Shown one piece after another: positions 35,857-46,540 of a stretch of 64,000 nt of DNA. The notes below the pieces were generated by a model, which did no database searches, was not told the DNA's origin, and worked only from the letters and a program-made list of their open reading frames with translations. This stretch comes from Puccinellia tenuiflora. Taxonomy: Eukaryota > Streptophyta > Magnoliopsida > Poales > Poaceae. The stretch covers positions 398,309 through 462,308 of the forward strand of contig QRDG01000341.1 in NCBI GenBank assembly GCA_012064385.1. Direction: 5' to 3'. The translations under genes were made by a program, and so were the position numbers. Every line of letters begins with the position of its first letter. The stretch's first letter is position 1.

Positions 35857-38800
35857 TCAAGCCGTTGCGCCTCCTGAGGTGCCTGCCTGGTCCACGGTGG
35901 TTTCCGCCTCGTCCAGGGCATCCCCGTCACCGCCTTCGATCACCACTTGGTCGAATTTCTTGGCGAACGCGATGGCGGCCTGCGTGGCGATCTCCCGTGC
36001 CTTGTCGCTGATGGCGCGCGGCGGCGCCATCACGTCCTCAAGATCAAGTGAGGGCTGGAGCCTCACGAGGTTGCTGAAGACGTTGGTGACGGCGACGACA
36101 AGAAGGTCGCGGCTCTCCTCCACGACACGCTTGTCAAAGCTCTTCGCGACCCCTTCAAGCTTTCCGAGGAACTGCTCGAAGAAGTGCGAATACGAGGTTT
36201 CGTCGTCGGTCACTGCGGAGAAGGAGGGGACGTCGATCCTCAGATCTCTCCCGACCGCGCGCACGCGGCTCACCAAGCTCTGGAGAATGCTTTGGCGCTG
36301 GCGCGTCATGAACCGGTCAACCTGGCGCTGGTCTCGTGCCTGCTCCGCGCGGGCCGCGGCCGGCCCCACCTGCTGCCGGAGCTCGTCCAGGTCCCTCTCC
36401 AGGGCGAAGGCGTTCCCCTCAGCGCGAGCCTGGGCCTCCCGAGAGACCTCGAGGTAAGAGGTCAACCGCTTCTCCTCCTGCTCAAGCTCCTTGATGCGCT
36501 TCTCGAGCTCCTTGCGTTTGGTCTTGAGGCGGTCCTCGTGCTTCGCGACCTTCTCGTCATACTCTTTGGAGAGGCTTTCGCGGACGAGTTTGACCTTGAG
36601 GTCAGCCTCTTCTTGGAGCCTCTTCTGCTCCGCCGCGAGGTTGGCCTCGTCGGCGGCCACCCGACCCTCACGCTCCTCCAGCTGCCCCTCGCGGGTGACC
36701 TGGTCCTTCTCGCGCAGCTGGACCTGCTCCTCGCGCCTGAGCAGCTCTTTCTCCCGGAGGGAGAGCTCCTCCTCACGCCGCACCTGCTCCGCCTCGCGGG
36801 GCGCCAGCTGTCCCTCGCGAGCATCAAGCAGCTCGCGGAGCTCCTTCAGGCTGGCCCGGGTGCTCTCGGAGTCGGCAGCAAACTTCTGCTCCGCAGCCGC
36901 CATCTCCTGGTGCTTGGTGATGGTTTCCTCCTCGAGTGCCTCCCTGGCGGCATCGAGCTCGTCCATCACCTCCTGCACCTCCCGCTTGACGCTGTCGCGG
37001 GTCTCTTTGGCGAAGCGGATCGCTTCCTCGCGCGCCGCCCTTGCCGCCGCGTCCTGCCGGCGGCACATCTCCACCCTCTCGTGGAGAAGAATCCAGGCTT
37101 CGCCGAGCCTTGCCCTTTCCTCCGCCAGGGCGTCTTCTTCCTTGGCGAGCTGCTCTTCCAGCCCATCGAGCGCTCACCGCGCCCGGTTGAGGATGATCCG
37201 GCGATGGGCTGCTTGACGCTGCGGCGCTTGCAGCGCCAAGGAGACTCCCGCGCTGCTGCTGGGTGCAGTCCCCTCGATCCTCGTCGAGGCGCCCGGGTCC
37301 TGCCTCGGACCCACGACCGCCTCTGGTGCGATCCGGGGGCTTGTGGGGGCGCCTTCTTCGGCGCTCGCTTCGGTTGCCCTCTGGGGGCTGGGCGCCCTCT
37401 CGCGCTCAGCTTCAGCGCCAGTGGGCTCCGGCGTCGCCACCGCCTCCTGCTCCTCAGGGGCGCCTCCGGCCCCCTCTGCAACAACCGCGTCCGCCGCGGC
37501 CTCGGGCGCGTCAGCCCTTCTCGAGGAGGCCTCCTCCTCTGGAGGCGGCTCCACGACGATGTCTTCGTCCACCCTCTCCTCCTCCGTCTCCTGCTGGACG
37601 GGAGGGGTTGCCGCCCTGGTTGGCGACGGCGCCGCCTCTACGGTCTCCTCCTCCACGCGGTGTTCCGCCGCGGGAGGAGTCGCCGCCCGAGTCGGCGACA
37701 GCGTGGCTCCCTCGGCCACCACCGCCTCCGCGCGGTGCTCGACCGCGGGAGGAACGACTGCCTGCTGCGGCTCGCCAGCCGCGGGCGTCTCCACTCCGAT
37801 GCTGGTGGTCTCTCCAGCCTGGCCGAGCCGCCGCCTCTTCGGCTCCGCAGGCTGCCTGAAAAGGAAGCCAAGTTGGAGATCCATCAAGGAGTTTTTTCTC
37901 AGACAAAATGTCGAGGGAAAAAGAAAGATCAAAGACTTACTCGCCGGCCATCACCCACACCCTCTTCTTCGCCTTGGGTGGCTGGGTGTGGCTTGCTCCG
38001 GCCTCCTCCCGGGCCGCTCCTGTCTCCGTGCGAGGGGTGTTCCTCGCGGCTGCGGCCCTCCTGTCATGGACGGCCTTGGAGCGGGGTTCGCAGCGCCCAC
38101 TCCCGCCGCCACTCGTCTCCCCCTCCCCTTCGGCGTGCTGGGAGCGGACGACGCGGAAGGCGTCCTCTTCGTCGCCGGAGGACAGCACCTGGAGGTCCAC
38201 CTCAGCGTGAACGCTCTTTGAGGAGCCGATGTCCTCACCAACGGGGCCAATGCCCCTCGAAGCCTCGTCCTCGCCGAGGGGGTCCTCGCTTCTCGAGGCC
38301 TCCTCCTTGGTGGACTCCTCCACCTCCTCTGGCTCCGGAGGCTCGTCCAAGTACTCCGGCTCCGGCGCCCACGGGTTAGTGCGAGGCCCGCTGTGCCCCG
38401 CGGGCACAATCCCCCACTCGTCGAACGTGGGCATGCGCGCGTGCTGCTCCTCGATGCTCTCCTCGGCGAAAACAATGAGCGGCTTGGCCGCCTCCTTCTT
38501 GGCGGACGGGATCTCTGACGTCGTGAAGAGGACGCCCATGATCTGGCGTAGCACCTCAGGCGCGAAGCCATCCCTGCTCAGGCGCATTGCGTCCTCCTTG
38601 CCGTCGTATCGCCACACCGGCTCGGCGTGCCGTTGGAGGGGGGCGATCCGGCGCCTCGTGAAGTCCTTCGCCACCATCTGGCCGGTGACCCCTGCCTCGC
38701 GGATGCGTTGGATATACTCGTACACCGCGTCAAGCCTCGAGCCCCTGAAGTCCGCGCTCGCCCAGCGCGCCTACTTCCTCGGGGGCCCCTCCGGCACTTC

Positions 38801-39409
38801 CAGGAGAGGATGTGTGGCCTTGGCGTCGACGAAGAGCCACTTCTCGCGGAACTTGTCCACCTTCTTCGTCACCTTGGTGATGGCGTCCTCACCGCACCAG
38901 GCGATGGGGATGTAGTTCTCGCTCCTGGCGTCGGCGATGCAGAAGGAGACGCACCCAAGCCGCTCGCCCTTGGCGGAGTTCCGAAGAGAGTAAAAGCTGC
39001 GGAAGAGCGCCACTGAGGGGCGGATGCCGAGGTAGGCCTCGCAGAAGTGGGCGAAGATGGCGAGGATGAGGATGGAATTGGGATGAAGATGGAGCAGTTG
39101 GATCTGGTACACCTCCAAGATCGCCAGGAGGAAGTCAGAAAATGGTGGCACCAGGCCGGCGTAGAGAGTGTGGAGGAAGATGGGGTAGAAGGCCTCGGTG
39201 AGTCTGCTACCGGCCGGCCTCATTTCGGTGGCGCCGTGCTCGTTGGTTCGCGCCGCCGCCAGATGGCGCACCGTCGCTATCGTCGCCGCGGTGACACGCG
39301 TCCGCGGCAGTGCTCCCTCGAGGGCAGCGGCGCGCGCCATCGCCGCGGACGTGCCCGCCTGCGCCGTGGCCTTGCCCTTCGGGTCGGTGGCTGCTTTCTT
39401 GGGCGCCAT
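35857..39409 (-). pseudogene. Antisense gene of the Tat-like element, two exons, two stops
   Basis: Exon 1 runs 39409-37941 and exon 2 runs 37855-35857 on the minus strand. The intron 37940-37856 has GTAAGT and a pyrimidine-rich CAG end, and joining keeps one frame (exon 1 leaves 2 bases; the rest of exon 2 is exactly 666 codons). The product would be about 1,155 residues with two nonsense codons: TAG at 38771-38773 and TGA at 37174-37176. Residues about 70-210 (AFYPIFLHTLYAGLVPPFSD, FAHFCEAYLGIRPS) match the putative gypsy-type transposon domain known as PF04195. Exon 2 has a proline/alanine-rich part, then a long charged coiled coil (EEELSLREKELLRREEQVQL), then a helical C-terminus. Antisense genes are known in Tat-lineage elements; their role is not known. 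An in-frame Met at 39631 is the alternative start. Confidence 0.8.
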
Positions 39410-39698
39410 CGGTCGCCGGAGAAGAAGAAGAGTGCTCTGGAGAGATTGGAGGCGTGGGGAGAAGTGTGCGGAGGAGTTATGGGAGAAGTAATGGGCGTCG
39501 TCCGCGCGCCCAGGCTTTATTGACCAGCACCCGAGTCGTGGCGGGCCCCGCCACGTCGCCCGTTGGAGCCGAGGAGGTCGTGGCCGCGGGTGCAACCGCT
39601 GCGTGACACGTGTCGCGGCCCTGTCAGGCATCTTTGGCCCCTCGACGCTTCGCCTTCGTCATGGGCCTCGCCGTGCCCATCGTGGGCCCGGGGGCTAC
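39410..39698. other. Region between antisense gene and 3' LTR, with polypurine tract
   Basis: Purine-rich sequence precedes the LTR: GTGGGCCCGGGGGCTAC at 39682-39698 is the likely polypurine tract for the plus-strand element. The same stretch is the upstream region of the antisense gene, so its promoter must lie here or in the LTR; I see no clear TATA box on the minus strand. Confidence 0.5.
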
Positions 39699-40768
39699 TG
39701 TCGGCACAGTGGAAACCAGGGTACCACGGGCCGGCCTGCCAGGGCCCACAAGATCCTTTGGATGATTTTCGCTAAGGACCAGGCTCTCCAAGCCTGGCGA
39801 GCTTCGCGAGGACTTCTCCCCTCGCGAAGGGTTTTCTCCTCACCAAGGACTCTCTCCCCTGGTGAGGGATCGCCCCTCGACAAGGCGTCTCCGACGCCGC
39901 CCGCAATTCTGCTAAGGACCAAGCTGAAGGGCTCGGCGAGGCTTTTCTCCTCGCGAAGCGCCTTCCTCGTGAAGCCATCTCTGCCCCCGCGGCAGAGCGC
40001 ACATGGGCTCTGCGCCATGTGCAGAGTGACGCGCGTGCCTACGCGCGATGACGACGACGCTGCAGTTGCCGTTTCCATGTATAAAGCAGTCAACAAAGCG
40101 GAGCCAAGCAAAGCGGACAACGAGTATTGCCTCTTTGGTGACAAGGGAACAGTCTGCAGCTACGCTCCAAGGACGACGTCACCGTGGGTCACCTCCCACC
40201 TCGGCAAGCGCCAGCCCACTGTCCAGCTGGTCGGTGCCCCTTTTCAGCTTTGGTGACGCCGTTCCCCTGCCGTGGACCGCGTCCACGAGCTTTACCTTTA
40301 TGGTGGACTTCACCTTTACGGTGCACCGCGCCTCCCCCTTCGTCGCCATGTGGTAGCCCTTCCCGCCCAAATGTTTGGGCGGAAGAGGTCCAGGACGCCT
40401 ATAAAGGGAGGAGGAGCACGCCCAAGCAAAGGGTTCGATCTTCGGTTGGTCCAGCTCTAGCAAACCCTAACCCTAGATCTGAAGCCTAGCAAGTAGCCAT
40501 TGTTAGTCACCTCGAGCTCGACAAGCTCCACCTTGTACTGTGAACTCTCCAAGCAGTGCAATACACCAAAGCAGGACGTAGGGGTTTTACCTCCACAAGA
40601 GGGCCCTGAACCTGGGTAAGACTGAGTGTTCTCTTTCTGCAGTGCTGTCCCGCAGCGAGTCCGACGAGCACCGTCGCCGGAGCACGTTGAGGGTTGTTTG
40701 ATTCCGTGTTCAGCCCCTTACTCGATCCTTCTCGAGACACCCCCAGTTCCTGGGACAGTTCTCCGACA
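39699..40768 (+). repeat. Tat-like element 3' LTR
   Basis: This is 1,070 bp, the same length as the 5' LTR, with substitutions but no length changes seen by eye. It starts TGTCGGCACAG and ends TCTCCGACA, directly followed by AATGT. Confidence 0.9.
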
Positions 40769-40773
40769 AATGT

Positions 40774-41279
40774 GACCCAAGTTCTTTGTTAAAAGAACAT
40801 GTTCCGAAGTGATTAGGAGTAATTCGCTGAACAGGAGTTGAGTAATTTTCTCTAGCTTCTAAAAGGTAGAGCTATGAGAAATAATTCTAGAGATCGGTGG
40901 ACTTAGATATAATTGTTATAGAGTCCTGACACCAAACTAGAATAGAAAATCTCCTCAAATCAGAGAAGCGCAACGAAAGCGTGGCTATTTCATCGAAGTG
41001 GTGTCAACTGCACTATCGATTTGAAGTCTACATAGAAGTATATGATTACTTTGAGGATTAGCCGAAATATGTTGTTTAAAGTTGAGGAAATTTTGTTTCC
41101 TGATTGAGTGTGTTTCTGGTGCTTATGACGTTTGAATGATCAAGGATCATGAGAGCATAGAGGAAACAAAATGTCTCACTCTACAACCAAACGTATTTTA
41201 AGTTCATCATGGAGATGATGAGGTAATGTCAATTTAGGTGACATTAAAGTTTTGCAAAGAATAAATGGATCTGAGTAGT
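40774..41279 (+). other. Copia internal sequence, last visible part
   Basis: This continues the Copia sequence interrupted at 31322. It is AT-rich with no reading frame of interest. It ends abruptly against a minus-strand Athila-like LTR, and no Copia 3' LTR follows. Confidence 0.5.
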
Positions 41280-41641
41280 TGCTAATCGGTGAATGATGCG
41301 TTGGGTGGTGCCCCAAGCGAATGCGTGGATGTTGCAAGTAGTAGTTTTCCCTCGTTAACAAACCGAGGTTTATCGAACCAGTAGGACTTTGAAATCAACA
41401 ACAAAGTGAATTTTGAAGATCTCTGGCACTTAATCTTCAACAGACGTGGACCTGCACACACTCAACCAAAATACTTTGCCCCCAATGGCGGAAAGGTTGT
41501 CAATCTTTCCGGTCTCGCAGAAAACAAAGCGGTTAATTGTATAGTGAAATAGATGAAAATATGAAAATGGACCAGTGGAGTAATGATGATGCAAAGTGAT
41601 GAATAAGGGTTGCAATTAATGTAAAAAGATGGACCGGGGGC
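41280..41641 (-). mobile_element. Athila-like LTR fragment (minus), 3' end only
   Basis: On the minus strand this is the last 360 bases of the LTR family seen at 1851-5451: the CTACTGGTTCGATAAACC block, the GTGCAGGTCCA block and the GGTCCATCTTTTTACATT block. It is cut at GGACCGGGGGC, where element 2 begins. GTAGT precedes it on the left; no matching duplication is seen on the right of element 2. Confidence 0.75.
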
Positions 41642-43148
41642 TGATGTCTACTACACACTTCTATTCTTGTAGACTTGTTGGGCCTCCAAGCGCAGAGGTT
41701 TGTAGGACAGCGGCAAATTTCCCTTAAGTAAGTAACCCAAGGTTTATCGAATCCACGGGAGGTAGAGGTCAAAGATATCCCTCTCAAGCAACCCTGCAAT
41801 TAAGATACAAGAAGTCTCTTGTGTCCCCAACACACCTAATACAATTGTCAGTTGTATAGGTGCACTAGTTCGGCAAAGAGATGGTAAAATGCAAGTGATG
41901 TGGATGGTAAAAGGTGATTTTGTAATTCTATAATAAAAATGGCAGCAAGCAAACAAGTGACAAAAGTGACTAAAAACGGTGTATCAATGCTTGGAAACAA
42001 GGCCTAGGCTCCATACTTTCACTAGTGACTACTATCAACATCATTGACATAATTAAACACATGATAGTTCCCACAAAATTACATGCATGGTAGACGTTGC
42101 TCGGAGATCATTCTTTTGTGGATCAAATAGGATGAGAATTGCGTAGGGCTACGAAAAGCACACCGTAAAGTTCGTATTCCACATCTATGGACACTTCATG
42201 CTATCACTATCCGCATCCGAAGATAGTACTAACAAACACCACAACCTATTTCTTGAATAGTCTCTTTCTTCAATAACACAAGCATCAAGAAACCTCATGA
42301 TCTATTCAATCCAACAAATAAAGAACAAACTCATGATGAAGATCCTTCCAATCTATTATCCATAGAGTCACACACGGCACCCATCCTGTCATCGAGGTAC
42401 CATGATCACAACGGTGGCTCCGGAAATTGTACTAAATAACACCACTGGAGCAACATCATATCCATTACACATAGGGAAACATCATGTATTCAACTACACT
42501 AACAAAGCTCATGATCACAACGAAGATCACATCATGGGAGAGAGAGATAATCACATAGCTACTTGTATAAGCCTCAGCCCCGGTGAGGGACTACTCCCTC
42601 CTCATCGCGGGAAGCAGCGGTGTTGATGGAGATGGCCCCGGCGGTCGATCCCCGTCCCGGCAGGGTGCCGGAACAGGACCTTCTGAACCCCGAAACTTGT
42701 CGGCGATGGTGGCGGAGCTCTGTTGCGTATTTGGGAAAATCCTTCGGGGGTCAGGGTTTTTTCGTCGGGGATGATTTTATAGGCGTCGGAGGCGGCCGAG
42801 GGGGTGCCCACAGGGCAGGGGCGGGTCCCACCCGCGGGCTGTCCTAGGGCCGCGGCAGGGGTCCGCCCCTGGCCTGTGGGTGGCCCCCCAGGTCGCCCTT
42901 TTGGCTCCGGTCTTCATTTGTCCAATAAAAAATCCCCGTAAATTTTCGCCTAATTCCGAGAATATTTCCAGAAGTAACTTTCTGCAACAAAAACATGACA
43001 AAAACAGGGAACTGGCACTGGACATCTTGTCAATAGGTTAGTCCGACAAATGCATAAAAATGATGTAATATGATAGTAAAAACATGTGACAACATCACAA
43101 AACTAGCATTGATCACTCAAAAATAATAGATACGTTTGAGACGTATCT
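41642..43148 (-). repeat. Element 2 3' LTR
   Basis: The plus-strand left end is TGATGTCTACTACACACTTC; the right end is ACGTATCT, where related LTRs have ACGTATCA, a one-base change at the terminus. A TATA box on the minus strand lies at 42774-42781. The first 950 bases match the other LTR of this element closely; the part from about 42597 to 42770 does not. Confidence 0.75.
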
Positions 43149-43165
43149 GCATCCCCAAGCTTAAC
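43149..43165 (-). other. Polypurine tract of element 2
   Basis: On the minus strand GTTAAGCTTGGGGATGC, identical to that of element 1, abuts the 3' LTR. The hairpin at 43167-43186 (CCTACTCG, loop, CGAGTAGG) lies next to it, also as in element 1. Confidence 0.7.
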
Positions 43166-43370
43166 TCCTACTCGTCCTCGAGTAGGTAAGTGATAACAAA
43201 ATAATTTTTGATGAGACATGCAACCAACACAAACATGATCAATATAGTAATGTAAAGCATAGGATGTGAATGAAGTGATACAAAACAATTGTCTATAGTT
43301 GATAGCAAGAAAGCAATGAATAACCAAGTTGAATCATTCAAGCAAAACCTTTCATAAATAGTACGTTAAG

Positions 43371-44860
43371 GACATGAAAGCAATGTGATCCACATATTTG
43401 ATTAATTCTCAAAGTTAATAATTCCATGACAAAAGTGTTTGAGAATCAAAACAAAGAAGATGCAAGTTTTAGCAAAAAGCTTCAACTTCCAACGGAAAGT
43501 CAATATAAAGATTCATGTTTAATCTGACAATGCAATATGATCAATGATACCCAGGGTCAATGCTAGATGTCTGCTTTGGTGGAGATAGAAGGAAGAGGAA
43601 AACTGACTCAACATTAAAAGTAAAAGAAAGGCCCTTCGCAGAGGGAAGCAGGGATTAGTCATGTGCTAGAGTTTTTTTTATGAAAAAGAAGTAAAACAAT
43701 TTTGAGACATGCATGCTTTCGTCAACGACTTCACAACAGAGAAGCTATCTAGTCCCCCATAACAAGCAAGGCTTTTAGACTTGTGAGAGCAGCTGGTTTT
43801 TAGAGGAGCGAGTACGCTCTTCTTTCTCCCTCGTTTCACCACTATCCAATGTTTGAGATGATTTCTCAGATTTGCATTGCGCGGAGGAGAATGGTGAGTT
43901 ATATTTATATTTTGCTTAAGCTGCTCTCGGGTTGATTCAAGTGAAGACGTAATCCATCGACACCGGGTGAAAGGAGGGAAATGACCTTGCTCGTCACAAG
44001 TTATATCTAGCTCTCTACTGCTCCCTCATGAGCTTAAAAACAGAGGCACAAAAAGGAGTATTTTGAATTTTTAAAGATAACACATGTCAAATTTACTTGG
44101 AATGGCAGGAAATACCATGCATAGGTAGATATGGTGGACGCAGCTGGCAAGATAGTTTGGCTTTGGGATTTGGATGCACGAGTGAACNGACATGAAAGCA
44201 ATGTCATCCACATACTTGATTAATTCTCAAAGTTAACAATTCCATGACAAAAGTGTTTGAGAATCAAAACAAAGAAGATGCAAGTTTTAGCAAAAAGCTT
44301 CAACTTCCAACGGTAAAGTCAATATAAAGATTCATGTTTAATCTGACAATGCAATATGATCAATGATACCCAGGGTCAATGCTACATGTTTGCTTTGGTG
44401 GAGATAGAAGGAAGAGGAAAACTGACTCAACATTCAAAGTAAAAGAAAGGCCCTTCGCAGAGGGAAGCATGGATTAGTCATGTGCTAGAGCTTTTTATTT
44501 TTATGAAACAGAGTAAAACAATTTTGAGACATGCATGCTTTCGTCAACAACTTCACAACAGAGAAGCTATCTAGTCCCCCATAACAAGCAAGGTTTTTTA
44601 TACTTGTGAGAGGAGCTGGTTTTTAGAGGAGCGAGTACGCTCTTTTTTCTCCTTGGTTTCACCACTGTCCAATGTTTGAGCTGATTTCTCATATTTGCAT
44701 TGCGCGGAGGAGAATGGTGAGTTATATTTATATTTTTCTTAACCTGCTCTCGGGTTGATTCAAGTGAAGACGTAATCCATTGACACCGGGTGAAAGGGGG
44801 AAATGACCTTGCTCCCTCATGAGCTTAAAAATAGAGGCACAAAAAGGAGTATTTTGAAGA
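43371..44860. repeat. Direct duplication (offset 818 bp) flanking an N at 44188
   Basis: GACATGAAAGCAATG starts at 43371 and again at 44189. The following roughly 680 bases are near-identical with scattered substitutions (for example GTTAATAATTCC against GTTAACAATTCC). The single N immediately before the second copy marks an assembly join, so the duplication may be artificial. Confidence 0.8.
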
Positions 44861-44939
44861 TGAGGGGACGACCTTATGATAGTCGATGAAGATGAGGGGA
44901 TCCCCAAGCTTTGACTCTTGATGGTTCTTGATATTCAGA

Positions 44940-44962
44940 GGGGATGCCATGGCGGCATCCCC
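44940..44962 (-). other. Conserved hairpin, element 2
   Basis: GGGGATGCC, five-base loop ATGGC, GGCATCCCC. The 9-bp stem is the same as at 22844-22866 in element 1, while the loop differs, which is what one expects if pairing is what matters. Confidence 0.65.
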
Positions 44963-45671
44963 AAGATTGAGCTCTGACCCATCCTGAATTTCTTCATATT
45001 CCTCTCCTTTGGAACTTAAAAACTCCCTTCACATAAAACTTCTCATAATTTGATTAGAGGGTAGTGCTCTTAAATTGAAATGCACATGTGTTCAACTCAT
45101 GACAAATTGCAAACAAATTCATTGGGCATTAGATACTGTTTACTAAGCCTCAATGTGTCACTCTACCCCTAGAGTATCACATATGATGATGGTAAAGAGA
45201 CAAATGCAAAATAAAAGCAGAATCTGTCAAAATCTGAACAGTCTGTAAAGATCGAATTTTTCGAGGCACTTCTGCAGCTCAAATCAAAAAATTTAAAACT
45301 AACGAAAGATAGATAAAAGCATCAGGCTTGCTGTCAAAAATTATCAGAAAAAGATAAATTCTGGCGATTTTAGGATTTTCGTGCAACAGGCGCACAAAAT
45401 CTGTTTTGGACAGCAACACAATACCTCGCACTTTCAATGCATTAGAGGCTAAACTTGGCACAAAAAACCAAAAGAAAAAGATACAATCAAGTTGCTACAG
45501 AGGCAACAACTCCATGACTCAAGAAAAGCAAAAAGAAAACTGAAAGTAAAAGATGGGTTGCCTCCCAACAAGCGCTTTTCTTTTAAGCCTTTTAGCTAGG
45601 CATGATAATTTTAATGATGCTCTCGTAAGAATAAGAATTGAAACACAAAAGAGAGCATCCAGAAGCAAATA

Positions 45672-46379
45672 TCAAACACATTTAAGTCTAACTCTCTTCC
45701 TATGCATAGGCATCTTGTAAGAAAATAAATCATTGGAGCATAAAGCATTAAGCATAGGAAGGTAAAGCAAATGCAACATTAAAACCTTCAACATCAAGAG
45801 GGGAAACTTCATAAGATGAAAATTTATATAACCACACTTCCCTCTCTCATAATAACTTTCAGTAGAATCATAAGAAAACTCAATAACATAACCATCACAT
45901 AAAGCATTTTTCTCATGATTCACATGCATAAAAGTATTATTACTCTCCACATAAGCAAAATCCTTTTGATTAATAATAGTGGGAGTAAAACTATCATAGC
46001 CATCATTGTAATCATCATAAATAGGAGGCATATCATAATCATAATAAACTTTTTCCTCAATAGTAGGTGGACTGAAAAGATCACATTCATCATTATAATC
46101 ATCATATATTGGAGGCAAAGTATCATCAAAGCAAATTTTCTCCTCAAAGCTTGGGGGACTAAAAAGATCATATTCATCAAAACCGGCATCCCCAAGCTTG
46201 CAATTTTTCATAGCATTAGCAACAATGGCATTCAAAGAAATCATACTAATAACATTGCTACTAGCATGATTATTGTGCAAATAAAGTTCCATAGGTTTTT
46301 TAATTTTCTCTTCAAAAGCATCATGACCAATTTCAAGATAAATTTTATAAAGCTCTCTAATTTTTTTGTTGTTTTCCAT
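45672..46379 (-). CDS. Unknown retroelement protein, 235 residues
   Basis: An intact reading runs from MENNKKIRELYKIYLEIGHD to KRVRLKCV and a stop at 45672. It is the only substantial coding sequence in element 2 and takes the position that gag-protease holds in element 1. It is rich in acidic and aromatic residues and has an internal repeat: LFSPPSFEEK...PPIYDDYND followed by LFSPPTIEEK...PPIYDDYND, and a third, weaker copy (SFTPTIINQK). No CCHC knuckle, protease or polymerase motif, signal peptide or clear membrane segment is seen. I recall similar hypothetical proteins in wheat, probably from the same retroelement family. Function unknown. The start 171 bases after the primer site fits a leader of normal length. 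Confidence 0.6.
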   Translation of the reverse strand: MENNKKIRELYKIYLEIGHDAFEEKIKKPMELYLHNNHASSNVISMISLNAIVANAMKNCKLGDAGFDEYDLFSPPSFEEKICFDDTLPPIYDDYNDECDLFSPPTIEEKVYYDYDMPPIYDDYNDGYDSFTPTIINQKDFAYVESNNTFMHVNHEKNALCDGYVIEFSYDSTESYYERGKCGYINFHLMKFPLLMLKVLMLHLLYLPMLNALCSNDLFSYKMPMHRKRVRLKCV

Positions 46380-46522
46380 TAAACCAAACTAGTGAAATAA
46401 AAACAAGAAACAAAAAGATTTAATTGCAAGATCTAAAGAAGATACCTTCAAGCACCCACGTCCCCAACAACAATGCTAGAAATTAGCTTCGTCGTCGGAG
46501 TGTGAGTATCGCTTACCTTACC

Positions 46523-46540
46523 TCCCTGGCAACGGCGCCA
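46523..46540 (-). other. Primer-binding site of element 2 (tRNA-Asp type)
   Basis: On the minus strand TGGCGCCGTTGCCAGGGA is complementary to the plant tRNA-Asp 3' end with one change near its end. It begins 10 bases inside the 5' LTR, the same spacing as in elements 1 and 3. Confidence 0.85.

Larger units (their letters stand above)
31323..40768 (+). mobile_element. Tat-like Gypsy element, 9,446 bp, TSD AATGT
   Basis: It has two LTRs of 1,070 bp each (31323-32392 and 39699-40768), both starting TGTCGGCACAG and ending in CGACA. AATGT at 31318-31322 and 40769-40773 is a perfect target-site duplication. By eye I count roughly 16 differences between the LTRs (about 1.5 percent), so insertion was recent, on the order of half a million years if 1.3e-8 substitutions per site per year is assumed. 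The internal region holds a plus-strand gag-protease gene (32444-34855), then a truncated start of the reverse transcriptase region, tandem repeats, and a long antisense gene (35857-39409). Reverse transcriptase, RNase H and integrase are missing, so movement would have needed help. Confidence 0.9.
23957..41279 (+). mobile_element. Copia-like element with gag only, split by two insertions
   Basis: The element starts with TGTTGAAGATATTCCCTAGA, close to the LTR start of BARE/Angela-type grass Copia elements, and has a TATA box, a tRNA-Met primer site at 25837 and a gag reading at 26900-27580. Its internal sequence continues to 29398, is interrupted by solo LTR E and, after 30892-31322, by the Tat-like element, and resumes at 40774-41279. 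No protease, integrase or reverse transcriptase is recognised, and no 3' LTR is present; the sequence stops where a minus-strand Athila-like LTR begins at 41280. It is a non-autonomous or deleted element. Exact family unknown. Confidence 0.65.
43166..45671 (-). other. Element 2 3' noncoding region with duplication and gap
   Basis: This is noncoding sequence homologous to 22200-23869 of element 1 in reverse. It holds the conserved motif GGTTGCCTCCCAACAAGCGC at 45556-45575 and the hairpin at 44940-44962. Between 43371 and about 44860 a block occurs twice in the same direction, offset by 818 bases, with an N at 44188 directly before the second copy. Confidence 0.7.

Noticed and set aside
36184..38379. 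731-codon open frame on the plus strand
   Set aside because: It lies opposite the antisense gene of the Tat-like element. It has a low-complexity leucine/arginine/proline composition and no domain, while the minus strand has a domain, a coiled coil and good splice sites.
35857..39409. Host gene encoding a coiled-coil protein
   Set aside because: It lies wholly inside a retrotransposon with a perfect target-site duplication and matches the known antisense-gene position of Tat-lineage elements.
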